Assembly: GCA_905216075.1 (NCBI GenBank)
Contig: CAJMSO010000025.1
Coordinates: 1 to 12,267 of the forward strand
Direction of reading: 5' to 3'
Length of the DNA: 12,267 nt
Source: an uncultured bacterium
GTDB lineage: Bacteria > Actinomycetota > Coriobacteriia > Coriobacteriales > Coriobacteriaceae
The translations under genes were made by a program, and so were the position numbers. The stretch's first letter is position 1, and each line of letters starts with the position of its first letter. Below are positions 1 to 6,046 of the stretch, piece after piece. The notes below the pieces were generated by a model. The model was not told the origin of the DNA, did not search any database, and saw only the letters and a program-made list of their open reading frames with translations.

Positions 1-3
1 CCC

Positions 4-90
4 GCCGTTTGGCCAATCTGCCGTTCAATTTCAAAGGCGCGACCAGAAGGTCAGCGCCTTTTCATTTCACGGCACCTTGGCTCAAACGGC
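4..90. repeat. Imperfect foldback in the flank of the PIN gene
   Basis: GCCGTTTG at 4-11 is matched by its exact reverse complement CAAACGGC at 83-90. The pairing continues into GGCCA/TGGCTC with one bulge. The arms enclose the hairpin at 33-62, so the block could fold as a nested structure. No coding region is seen in 1-134. It may be a dispersed intergenic repeat or simply the 3' end of a transcript entering from the left; one copy cannot decide this. Confidence 0.3.
33..62 (+). terminator. Likely rho-independent terminator of a gene left of the window
   Basis: A stem of GGCGCGACC (36-44) and GGTC-a-GCGCC (49-58, one bulged A) closes an AGAA loop at 45-48. TTTT follows at 59-62, with AAA at 33-35 able to pair with the T run. 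The T run suits a plus-strand transcript. On the minus strand the tail is only TTTGAAATTG, so it could also weakly end the toxin operon, which stops at 135. Confidence 0.5.
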
Positions 91-134
91 AGACTCTCGC
101 TGACTTTTGCTCAACCTGTGGGGTCTTCAAATTG

Positions 135-626
135 CTAGAGCGTTGCTAAGTAATTCTTTGCGTCTTCTACGCTCATTGCTGCGACAGGCGCGTGTGAACA
201 GAGTTTGGCATCGTTGGTGACCAGGAGATCTGCCTTTGCGCGCATTGTCGCAGCGATGATTAAATCGTCTTCGTAATCGCTATGGAGATTGCGCTGCTTG
301 CTCGCCATCCATATGTCACTCAGGTCGCAGGGTACCGGCGTGGCAAGTTGCGACAACACGTCGAGGCAATCCCATGCAAGTGATGTCGCCGCCACGGCGG
401 CATCTTGGGATAGTGAGCCATGCTCGCGCCGATACCACGCCTTATGTTCGCTCGAAATCAAATAGAACAGGTCTTTGGACGATGTCACCGCATACAGCAA
501 ATCAACCTGAGCCGCGCATGCATCACGTAGAAACTCAATCGCCGCCGAACGACCACGTCGTGAGGGAATGAAGTAATCGAGCCACACGTTGGTGTCAACC
601 AAGATGCGCTTTGGATTCTCACTCAC
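135..626 (-). CDS. PIN-domain toxin (putative VapC-like ribonuclease)
   Basis: This is a 163-residue PIN-domain protein, predicted to be a Mg2+-dependent ribonuclease and the toxin of a type II toxin-antitoxin pair. The N-terminus has the PIN signature VDTNVWLDYF with Asp11. The C-terminal half has DYEDDLIIAAT (acidic pair D120/D121) and VTNDAKL (Asp139), which fit the usual acidic active-site cluster; Glu60 or Asp52 may supply the remaining acid. The length is slightly above classic VapC (about 130-145). The start is GTG at 624-626, inside the last codons of the antitoxin gene (8-bp overlap), which suggests translational coupling. An AGGAG lies somewhat far upstream within the antitoxin reading frame. 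The family call is firm; the RNA target cannot be read from sequence. Confidence 0.85.
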   Translation of the reverse strand: MSENPKRILVDTNVWLDYFIPSRRGRSAAIEFLRDACAAQVDLLYAVTSSKDLFYLISSEHKAWYRREHGSLSQDAAVAATSLAWDCLDVLSQLATPVPCDLSDIWMASKQRNLHSDYEDDLIIAATMRAKADLLVTNDAKLCSHAPVAAMSVEDAKNYLATL

Positions 627-999
627 AGAGCCAGCTCATCTCCTCGCCGTAGCGATCCGCATAGGCATTCCGTTTGAGTTCTTCATCGCCCGAGGGCTGC
701 ACCTTAGCCAAGTCAATTTCCGAGTCACGACAAGCAGCAGCGAACAGTTGCGAACCCTGGTCGATGAGTTCGAGCTTGTGTTTGGCGACTTTCTCCCGCT
801 CGCGCTGTTCCGCCCGGGCACGACTGGGCAGCAGGATATCCTCGAGCGCGCCGGGGCGATCGGCCAGTGACGCTGCAAGTTGCCAGAGCGCTCGCACCGC
901 TTGGCTCGGCGTCATACCGGCCCTGGAGAGAGCGGCGTCCCCACTCCTTTTAAGATCGGCATCGAGACGCACGTTGATCTGAGCGGCTGTTGTGGTCAT
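619..999 (-). CDS. RelB/DinJ-family antitoxin
   Basis: This 126-residue protein is the first gene of the operon. Residues about 8-45 (INVRLDADLKRSGDAALSRAG, split here only by length, then MTPSQAVRALWQLAAS) resemble the RelB/DinJ ribbon-helix-helix region: a short beta strand, a Lys-rich helix, then a second helix beginning near TPSQAV. The charged C-terminal part (about 60-126) is longer than in DinJ (about 86 residues) and would be the toxin-wrapping arm. The ATG at 997-999 has a near-perfect Shine-Dalgarno AAGGAGG at 1004-1010, four bases upstream. By analogy with the family it should neutralise the PIN protein and autorepress the operon. DinJ/RelB antitoxins usually pair with RelE/YafQ folds, so a PIN partner is atypical. 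Confidence 0.82.
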   Translation of the reverse strand: MTTTAAQINVRLDADLKRSGDAALSRAGMTPSQAVRALWQLAASLADRPGALEDILLPSRARAEQREREKVAKHKLELIDQGSQLFAAACRDSEIDLAKVQPSGDEELKRNAYADRYGEEMSWLCE

Positions 1000-1024
1000 G
1001 ACCCCTCCTTAATACTTCAAAACT

Positions 1025-1053
1025 ATCATAAAACTCTATGGTAGATACGTAAA
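1025..1053 (-). promoter_or_regulatory. Sigma-70-type promoter of the toxin-antitoxin operon
   Basis: On the minus strand a -35 box TTTACG (1048-1053, 4/6) and a -10 box TATGAT (1025-1030, 5/6) are separated by exactly 17 bases. Transcription would start near 1018, giving a leader of about 20 bases that carries the strong Shine-Dalgarno of the antitoxin gene. The surroundings are markedly AT-rich relative to the rest of the window. Confidence 0.6.
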
Positions 1054-1069
1054 GCATGTATAGCATTTA
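1050..1069. promoter_or_regulatory. Candidate autoregulatory operator
   Basis: An imperfect palindrome, TAAAGC-ATGTATA-GCATTTA, overlaps the -35 box of the toxin-antitoxin promoter. It also contains a direct repeat AGCAT at 1053-1057 and 1062-1066 (9-bp step). Ribbon-helix-helix antitoxins commonly bind such sites over their own promoter. The symmetry is modest, so this is a candidate only. Confidence 0.3.
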
Positions 1070-1094
1070 TAAACATTAGCCGTACTCTGTACAC

Positions 1095-1128
1095 AAAAAG
1101 CCGCCGAGGCACACTACACCTCGGCGGC
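1095..1128 (-). terminator. Rho-independent terminator of the M18 aminopeptidase gene
   Basis: A perfect 10-bp GC stem (1100-1109 with 1119-1128; GCCGCCGAGG/CCTCGGCGGC) closes a 9-base loop. On the minus strand it is followed by TTTTT (1095-1099). It lies about 90 bases past the aminopeptidase stop and insulates that gene from the toxin-antitoxin promoter just downstream. Confidence 0.85.
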
Positions 1129-1163
1129 CACGTATCACAGATCTAGTTCGGTTTCACCCTTTG

Positions 1164-1211
1164 CATTCGCCCAGATGAAACCTGCCAAAATGAACCTGCC
1201 CCTTTTGGTCG
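1164..1211 (-). repeat. Short dispersed repeat, copy 1 (about 48 bp)
   Basis: Read on the minus strand, this block starts CGACCAAAAGGGGCAGGTTC and continues through TTTTGGCAGGTTTCAT. It matches 11444-11492 on the plus strand at about 41 of 49 aligned positions, with one gap. It begins a few bases after the aminopeptidase stop codon and lies between that stop and the terminator. The block also contains CCAAAA...TTTTGG arms, so it can form a small hairpin. Confidence 0.7.
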
Positions 1212-1214
1212 ATT

Positions 1215-2600
1215 TTAGAGCTCCACGCTTTCGGCGCCGTTGATGGTTAGGTTTCGCTCGTAGAAGGCCGTGAGGGCGCGGATAGCGTACATAACGTCGC
1301 GCACACCGCCGGTCTCGTAGCTCGAGTGCATGGCCAGCTGCGGCAGGCCCACGTCCACGGCATGCATGCTCGCCTGCATATTGGACAGATTGCCGAGCGT
1401 GGAGCCGCCGGCCATATCGCTCTTGTTGGCGAAGGCCTGCGTGGGCACGTCGGCGTCATCGCAGATGGCCTGGAACACCGCGCGGCTAAAGGCATCGGTG
1501 CAGTAGTGCTGGTTGGCCGCCTCCTTGATGACGATGCCGCCGTTGAGCACGACCTGGTTGCGGACATCGCACTTCTCGGCGTGGTTGGGGTGCACGGCAT
1601 GCGCGTTGTCGCAGCTCACAAGCATCGAGGCGGCAAGTGCGCGATGGTACGACTCGTCGTCAAAGCCCAGCGATCCGTTAATGCGGCGCAGCGCGTCGGC
1701 CAAGAACGTCGACATGGCGCCCTGCTTGGTCTCGGAGCCAACCTCCTCGTTATCGAAGCAGCAGAAGACCGAGACATCGTGCGCGTTCTCGGCACCCAAA
1801 AATGCCTGCAGCGAGGTGTAGGCGCAGGCCAGGTCGTCGAGCTTGGGCGTCGAGATAAACTCGTCGGCCCAGCCCCAAATTCGCGCATCCTGACGATTGA
1901 CCAGGAACAGATCGCGGCCCAAAATTTGCTCGGGCTCAACGTCCAACTCGTCGGCGATCAGGGCGTCAAAATCTCCCTGCTTGAGTTCGCCGGTGCTGAT
2001 GAGTGGGCACAGGTCGACGGCTCGGTTGGGAGCAAAGCCCTCGTTAACGCCGCGGTTCATGTGGATAGCAAGGCTCGGAATGATAGCGACCTCGCGCTCG
2101 GTGGCAAGCAGGCGGCTCTCAATACGGTCGCCTTCGCATACCAACACGCGGCCCGCGAGCGCCAGCGGGCGGTCGAACCAGGTGTAGTCGATCATGCCGC
2201 CGTAGGCCTCGGTGTTCAGGCGCAGCGTCTCGCCTGCGCCATCGAGCTCGGGCACGGCCTTGACCTTAAACGTCGGCGAATCGCTGTGCGACGCCGTGAG
2301 CTGAAAATGATAGTCACCGGCGACGCCGTCCTCGCCCCACGTCGCGGCCAGGTCCTCGCCCACCTTAAAGGCAACAACGCTCGAGGTGTTGCGCTGCGTG
2401 TAATAACGCCCGCCCGGCTCGATGTCCCACGCCGCGTTCTCGGGCAGGTAGGTAAAGCCCGCCTCGTCGAGCTCGGCCATAATGGTCGCCGCCGTATGGA
2501 ACATACTGGGGCATGCCTCGATAAAGTCGATAAGGTCGTTGGCGGCCTCGATATCATCGGCCGTCACATGCGCGCGCTCGGGCGTTTCCTGATCCGTCAT
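1215..2600 (-). CDS. M18 family aminopeptidase
   Basis: This is a 461-residue cytosolic metallo-aminopeptidase of the M18 (aspartyl aminopeptidase/ApeB-like) family, which removes N-terminal, often acidic, residues from peptides and uses two metal ions. Ligand motifs are in the family order: ASHSDSPTF (His105), TPKLDDL (Asp255), DNEEVGS (Glu285/Glu286), SCDNAHAVHPNH (Asp331) and LAMHSSYET (His425). The length fits the family. The start chosen is ATG at 2598-2600, preceded by AAAGGGG five bases upstream. An in-frame ATG at 2709-2711, also with a Shine-Dalgarno (AAAAGGAG), would add 37 residues that look unlike the family N-terminus and use less typical codons. It is monocistronic, divergent from the amide hydrolase gene, and has its own terminator at 1095-1128. 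Confidence 0.93.
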   Translation of the reverse strand: MTDQETPERAHVTADDIEAANDLIDFIEACPSMFHTAATIMAELDEAGFTYLPENAAWDIEPGGRYYTQRNTSSVVAFKVGEDLAATWGEDGVAGDYHFQLTASHSDSPTFKVKAVPELDGAGETLRLNTEAYGGMIDYTWFDRPLALAGRVLVCEGDRIESRLLATEREVAIIPSLAIHMNRGVNEGFAPNRAVDLCPLISTGELKQGDFDALIADELDVEPEQILGRDLFLVNRQDARIWGWADEFISTPKLDDLACAYTSLQAFLGAENAHDVSVFCCFDNEEVGSETKQGAMSTFLADALRRINGSLGFDDESYHRALAASMLVSCDNAHAVHPNHAEKCDVRNQVVLNGGIVIKEAANQHYCTDAFSRAVFQAICDDADVPTQAFANKSDMAGGSTLGNLSNMQASMHAVDVGLPQLAMHSSYETGGVRDVMYAIRALTAFYERNLTINGAESVEL

Positions 2601-2761
2601 GCTCTCCCCTTTCGCTGGGTTGATGGTCCCCTCCAGCATACCCCGCCACGCCAGCGCCGCACTCTTCATTCCGTGCTTAATTCCGCGCCACTCACCAAGT
2701 TGAGCCATCATGCCCGCGCTCCTTTTGCGACAATTACGCTAACAGGACGAGAGGAGCCGTC

Positions 2762-3847
2762 ATGAAGCCACGTAACATTGCCATCACCTGCGGTGTCGCG
2801 GGAGTCGCCGTCGGCCTTGCCGCTGCCACCGGTATCGTTTATCACAAGCAAATCAAGTCCGCCGCGTCGCTCAAACGCTTGACCGGCTACGCGGATGGCT
2901 ATGACCTGTACGCAATCGACATCGCCTACGACTACGATCTCGATCGCATCATCGCCGCTGGCGTGCGCGACGACCAGACCTACATCGATGCCGTGGTGGC
3001 GCAGGTGCTGCCCGGTGTGCCGGCACATGTCCAGGCGCCCCAGTTTGCCTGCAGCGCTTTTGTCGCCGTAGATGCCGAAGGTCGCGTGCGCACCGGTCGC
3101 AATTACGACTTTAAGGACGACACCTCGGCGCTGCTGGTGCGCAATCACCCACGCGGCGGCTATGCTTCCATCGGGCTTGCCGCCCTTAACAACCTGGGCG
3201 ATAACACTCCGCTTGACTCCGTCGCCGGACGCGCCGCGGCGTTGATGGGCCCGTTTGCCCAGCTCGATGGTGTTAACGAATGCGGCGTGTCCATTGCCGT
3301 ACTCACTCTGGATTCCAAGCCCTGTGACCAGGACGCGCAACGCCCCGTCATCAATACCTCGCTCGCCATCCGTCTGGTGCTCGACCGTGCCGCCACCACG
3401 CAAGAAGCTGTCGACCTGCTTTCCGCCTACGACATGCACGCCATGGCAGGACGCGATTACCACTTCTTTATCAACGACGCCGCCGGTGACGCGCACGTAG
3501 TAGAGTGGGATCCGCGCGATCCGGACCGTGCTTTCAAAGCGACTCCTGTACGCCAGGTTACGAACTTCTACGCCTGCTATGGCGACGAAGTGCTGCCCAA
3601 CCAAAAGAATGGCGAGCTGGGCCATGGTAAAGAGCGCGCCATCGCAATCGCCGATGTCCTTGACGCCCATGTCGGTGCCCAGGACGAAACGATTGTCTGG
3701 GAAGCCTTGCGCGCTGCAGCGCAAGAGCCCAATCCGGAAGACATCACCAGCAATACGCAATGGTCGGTCGTCTTTGACAATACCGAACCCGCCGCCGCTA
3801 TTACGCTGCGCCGCCACTGGGGCGACGTCGACGCCTTCGCACTGTAA
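2762..3847 (+). CDS. Membrane-anchored linear-amide C-N hydrolase (choloylglycine hydrolase/C45-like Ntn fold)
   Basis: This 361-residue protein has a hydrophobic segment at about 6-26 (signal anchor), so the catalytic domain is probably outside the membrane. The nucleophile is likely Cys97 in FACSAFVAV. It is followed by GRNYDF (Arg113, Asn114, Asp116), the conserved R-N-x-D motif of the choloylglycine hydrolase/acyltransferase Ntn superfamily, then by VNECGVS (Asn173), TNFYAC (Asn268) and NTQWSVVFD near the C-terminus. These enzymes cleave non-peptide linear amide bonds such as conjugated bile acids, penicillin V or N-acyl amino acids, after autoproteolysis exposes the Cys. Here about 96 residues would be removed, far more than in cytosolic bile salt hydrolases. 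Start: ATG with GAGGAG at 2751-2756. The substrate is not predictable; a classic bile salt hydrolase is less likely than the generic linear-amide hydrolase group. Confidence 0.85.
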   Translation: MKPRNIAITCGVAGVAVGLAAATGIVYHKQIKSAASLKRLTGYADGYDLYAIDIAYDYDLDRIIAAGVRDDQTYIDAVVAQVLPGVPAHVQAPQFACSAFVAVDAEGRVRTGRNYDFKDDTSALLVRNHPRGGYASIGLAALNNLGDNTPLDSVAGRAAALMGPFAQLDGVNECGVSIAVLTLDSKPCDQDAQRPVINTSLAIRLVLDRAATTQEAVDLLSAYDMHAMAGRDYHFFINDAAGDAHVVEWDPRDPDRAFKATPVRQVTNFYACYGDEVLPNQKNGELGHGKERAIAIADVLDAHVGAQDETIVWEALRAAAQEPNPEDITSNTQWSVVFDNTEPAAAITLRRHWGDVDAFAL

Positions 3848-3916
3848 GGAGCCAGGCCCGTCGGCCTTACGCTCGCCTGACGTTGTTTACATTTCCATAC
3901 GCTTGAGCTAACACGT

Positions 3917-3948
3917 TTTACCCCGTATCAACAGTGTGCGGGGGTAAA
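3917..3948. promoter_or_regulatory. Inverted repeat upstream of the phosphofructokinase gene (candidate operator)
   Basis: TTTACCCC (3917-3924) and GGGGTAAA (3941-3948) form an 8-bp perfect inverted repeat with a 16-base spacer, just upstream of a candidate -10 box. There is no T tract, so it is not a terminator of the upstream hydrolase gene. A dimeric regulator binding two successive turns is plausible; the regulator is unknown. Confidence 0.4.
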
Positions 3949-3958
3949 CTTATGCGCA

Positions 3959-3967
3959 TGTTATAAC
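3959..3967 (+). promoter_or_regulatory. Candidate extended -10 promoter of the phosphofructokinase gene
   Basis: TGT-TATAAC matches the extended -10 pattern (TGn followed by 5/6 of TATAAT). No good -35 box lies 16-18 bases upstream; the inverted repeat arm GGGGTAAA is there instead. The predicted leader would be only about 12 bases, holding the GGAAGGA Shine-Dalgarno. An alternative, TTGAGC-17-TATCAA at 3904-3932, is weaker. Confidence 0.3.
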
Positions 3968-3986
3968 TTGCCCGGAAGGATTCATC

Positions 3987-5066
3987 ATGCTTAGGATCGG
4001 TCTTCTTACCAGTGGCGGCGACTGCCAGGCACTCAACGCCACCATGCGCGGCATTGTCAAAACGCTTATGACCAACAGCGAAGAGCCTATCGAGATCTAT
4101 GGTTTTGAGGACGGCTACCAGGGCCTTATCTACAGCAGATTCCGTGTCATGACTCCCGCCGATTTTAGCGGCATCCTCACCCGCGGCGGCACCATCCTGG
4201 GCACGAGCCGTACGCCGTTCAAGCGCCTGGACACTCCCGAGGCCGACGGCGTCGAGAAGGTGCCGGCGATGGTCCACACCTATCATAAGCTGCAGCTCGA
4301 CTGCCTGTTTATGCTGGGCGGCAACGGCTCCACCAAGACCGCCAACCGCCTGCGCGAAGAGAGCCTCAACGTTATCGCCCTGCCCAAGACCATCGATAAC
4401 GACACCTGGGGCACCGAGTTGACGTTTGGCTTTACGAGCGCCATCGACGTCGCTACCAAGTGCATCGACGACATCCACACCACCGCTTCGAGCCATGGGC
4501 GCGTGTTCGTTATCGAGATCATGGGTCACAAGGTTGGCTGGATTCCGCTGTATGCTGGCGTCGCGGGCGGCGCAGATGTCATCTTGATTCCCGAGATCCC
4601 CTACGACATGGATAACGTCATCAAGACCATTGAGCATCGCATGGAAACCGGTAGCCGCTTTACCATCGTGGCCGTCGCCGAGGGCGCCATCTCCAAGGAG
4701 GACGCGGCGCTGTCCAAGAAGGAGTACAAGAAGAAGCTCGCCGAGCGCACGAGCCCGTCAATCGTGTACGACATCGCCAAGGAGATCGAGGCCAAGACCG
4801 GTCGCGAGACCCGCGTCGCCATCCCCGGCCACACGCAGCGCGGCGGTCAGCCCGATGCCCAGGACCGCATCTTTGCGACCCAGTGCGGCGTCGAGGCGGC
4901 ACTCGGCTGCCTACGCGGCGAGTTTGGCTACATGATTGCTCTGCGTGACGGCAAGATGTGCCACATGCCGCTCGAGGATGTCGCCGGCAAGCTCAAGTTT
5001 GTCGACCCCCAGAGTGATCTGGTGCGCGAGGCCAAGGCGCTGGGCATCAGCTTCGGCGACGAATAG
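3987..5066 (+). CDS. pfkA: 6-phosphofructokinase (ATP-type by Gly114)
   Basis: This 359-residue enzyme phosphorylates fructose 6-phosphate to fructose 1,6-bisphosphate in glycolysis. Motifs in order: SGGDCQALN (9-17), LGGNGST (110-116), PKTIDND (133-139, catalytic Asp137), IEIMGHKVGW (177-186), AEGAI (231-235) and GHTQRGG (281-287, substrate and allosteric region). The Gly at 114 (E. coli Gly104) favours ATP, while Lys134 (E. coli Gly124) is the residue seen in pyrophosphate enzymes and in many actinobacterial and clostridial ATP enzymes. Asn113 replaces the usual Asp103. Start: ATG with GGAAGGA (3974-3980) six bases upstream. The last codons and TAG lie in the outer arm of the 185-bp palindrome. 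No neighbouring glycolytic genes are seen. Confidence 0.93.
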   Translation: MLRIGLLTSGGDCQALNATMRGIVKTLMTNSEEPIEIYGFEDGYQGLIYSRFRVMTPADFSGILTRGGTILGTSRTPFKRLDTPEADGVEKVPAMVHTYHKLQLDCLFMLGGNGSTKTANRLREESLNVIALPKTIDNDTWGTELTFGFTSAIDVATKCIDDIHTTASSHGRVFVIEIMGHKVGWIPLYAGVAGGADVILIPEIPYDMDNVIKTIEHRMETGSRFTIVAVAEGAISKEDAALSKKEYKKKLAERTSPSIVYDIAKEIEAKTGRETRVAIPGHTQRGGQPDAQDRIFATQCGVEAALGCLRGEFGYMIALRDGKMCHMPLEDVAGKLKFVDPQSDLVREAKALGISFGDE

Positions 5067-5242
5067 CCTCGGCTGGAACTGCTCTCATCGGAGGCCCCAG
5101 GGCTTACCTCCCAAATCGTCCTCGGACATGTCAGGACCCCGCCGTGCGCTTCGCGCGGCGGGGTCCTTCCGTCCTGCGGAAAGATTTGGGAGGTAAGCCC
5201 TGGGGGCTCCTGCGGTAACTAGGGAGGCCGAGGCTATTCGTC
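5058..5242. repeat. Symmetric 185-bp modular palindrome at the phosphofructokinase 3' end
   Basis: The block is symmetric about position 5150. Outer arms of 16 bp (5058-5073/5227-5242) are perfect and include the gene's GACGAATAG end. Then come 16 unpaired bases on each side (5074-5089, 5211-5226), a 28-bp arm with one mismatch (5090-5117/5183-5210), 16 unpaired bases on each side (5118-5133, 5167-5182), and a central 15-bp GC hairpin (5134-5166) with one wobble and a CTT loop. The hairpin has no T tract but probably stops or stabilises the transcript. Both strands give similar spurious peptides (PQGLPPKS...GPRRA) because of the symmetry. Confidence 0.85.
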
Positions 5243-5247
5243 TTCTT

Positions 5248-5551
5248 GCTGCGGATGCCTAGGGTGGGGTGCAGCGTGCATTTTTGGGAGTTTTCAGCAG
5301 CCGTGGGTGCCTGCATACTGGATTTTGGGCGAAAAGCAGGCGCCATGAGCCGCATACTGTAAAAATGAGCGATCCTTGAGGTGCCGAGGGCTCATAATCA
5401 AGGCTTTCAACGCGGTTTTGTGCACCCATTCCCGCGCCCGCGGACTCCGGGATGCTGAATACTCCGGGATTTGCACGCCGCCCCCTGGGGTACCCGTGGG
5501 CAAAAAGCAACCACCCAGCCGAAATATGCATCCGGCTGGGCGGTTTATGCA
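5248..5551 (+). repeat. ~305-bp foldback element, copy 1
   Basis: This is a direct repeat of 7559-7864; by eye most positions are identical, with small indels. The first ~47 and last ~45 bases before the terminal hairpin are imperfect inverted repeats of each other (GCGTGCA plus GGGAGTTTTCAGC at the left, against GCTGAATACTCCGGGATTTG and GCACGCC at the right), giving a MITE-like foldback. An internal hairpin has arms GGTGCCTGC (5306-5314) and GCAGGCGCC (5336-5344). The end carries a terminator-like hairpin (5511-5543). No transposase or conserved reading frame is found. It begins five bases after the palindrome at 5058-5242. Confidence 0.85.
5502..5543 (-). terminator. Terminator within the foldback element, serving the small minus-strand gene
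   Basis: On the minus strand an 11-bp stem (5533-5543 with 5511-5521, one G-U pair, core CCCAGCC/GGCTGGG) is followed by TTGCTTTTT (T run at 5502-5506). It lies 37 bases past the stop of the gene at 5580-5909. Confidence 0.7.
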
Positions 5552-5579
5552 GTACAGCGGCTGTGGATGCGCATGTCGC

Positions 5580-5909
5580 TCAGCGTTCTTGCCGACCGAT
5601 GCAACGTCGTGCGTAGCCCTTAATGTCTTCGGTGAAACCGTCAAGGTCGTCGAGCGTGATAACGTTATCGGAAAGCAAGTTGGCTATCTCATAACGCATG
5701 GTGCTGCGGCGAATATCGTTCACAAGCACTCCTGAGGACAGCTTGTCCCTATTGATACGCTCTTCTAACGCCCAAAATCTACTGGACGCTTCACTGCCAC
5801 CGCTCAGTATCTCGATGTACTGGCCGATGAGCATTTCCATATAGCTTTCTTGCCATTTTAGGAGCAGCTCTTTAAACAGCTTCCAGTCGCTTTCAGTTAC
5901 CTCGCCCAT
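5580..5909 (-). CDS. Small conserved-looking hypothetical protein
   Basis: This 109-residue soluble, charged, mostly helical protein begins MGEVTESDWKLFKELLLKWQ and contains FWALEERINRD and RRSTMRYEIANLLSD, ending in a basic tail. No enzymatic motif, signal peptide or membrane span is visible. I have an impression of similar short proteins in clostridia and actinobacteria, sometimes labelled multidrug transporter, but nothing here supports transport. Start: ATG at 5907-5909 with GGAGG at 5914-5918; an in-frame TTG at 5925-5927 lacks such a site. It stands alone, with a candidate -10 upstream and the repeat-borne terminator downstream. The coding style and clean start signal argue that it is real. 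Function unknown. Confidence 0.72.
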   Translation of the reverse strand: MGEVTESDWKLFKELLLKWQESYMEMLIGQYIEILSGGSEASSRFWALEERINRDKLSSGVLVNDIRRSTMRYEIANLLSDNVITLDDLDGFTEDIKGYARRCIGRQER

Positions 5910-5950
5910 ATTGCCTCCGTTCACCAAACAGACTTAGCCATTCGATTTTT

Positions 5951-5956
5951 ATTCTA
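5951..5956 (-). promoter_or_regulatory. Candidate -10 box of the small hypothetical gene
   Basis: TAGAAT on the minus strand (5/6 match) lies in an AT-rich stretch about 41 bases before the ATG. No recognisable -35 box is found at 16-18 bases, so this is weak. Confidence 0.25.
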
Positions 5957-6046
5957 TTTGGTATTTTCGCTCACAGCCGTGGATGAGGGGACCATCGGTC
6001 TTCGAGTTCGAGCTTGAATGAACCGTTTGCTACAAAATGCGCCTAA

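Noticed and set aside
1326..2765. Long plus-strand open frame (479 codons) opposite the aminopeptidase
   Set aside because: It is antisense to a gene with all M18 metal-binding motifs, and its own translation has no recognisable motifs.
2708..3817. Long minus-strand open frame (369 codons) opposite the amide hydrolase
   Set aside because: It is the mirror of a high-GC gene on the plus strand, which has the nucleophile and R-N-x-D motifs; the antisense product resembles no family.
2762..3847. Naming the amide hydrolase a bile salt hydrolase
   Set aside because: The superfamily motifs are present, but the signal anchor and internal Cys97 do not fit the typical cytosolic enzyme, so substrate assignment would be a guess.
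3854..3867. AGGCC-CGTC-GGCCT hairpin after the amide hydrolase
   Set aside because: The stem is only 5 bp with no T tract, too weak to call a terminator.
3918..4637. Minus-strand open frame opposite the phosphofructokinase gene
   Set aside because: Antisense to a strongly conserved enzyme; no ribosome site and no motif.
5131..5355. Similar peptides encoded at 5131-5355 and 7430-7666 (minus), sharing a KSSMQAP...QKCT segment
   Set aside because: The similarity is explained by the left end of the 305-bp repeat; the frames diverge outside it and have no start signals.
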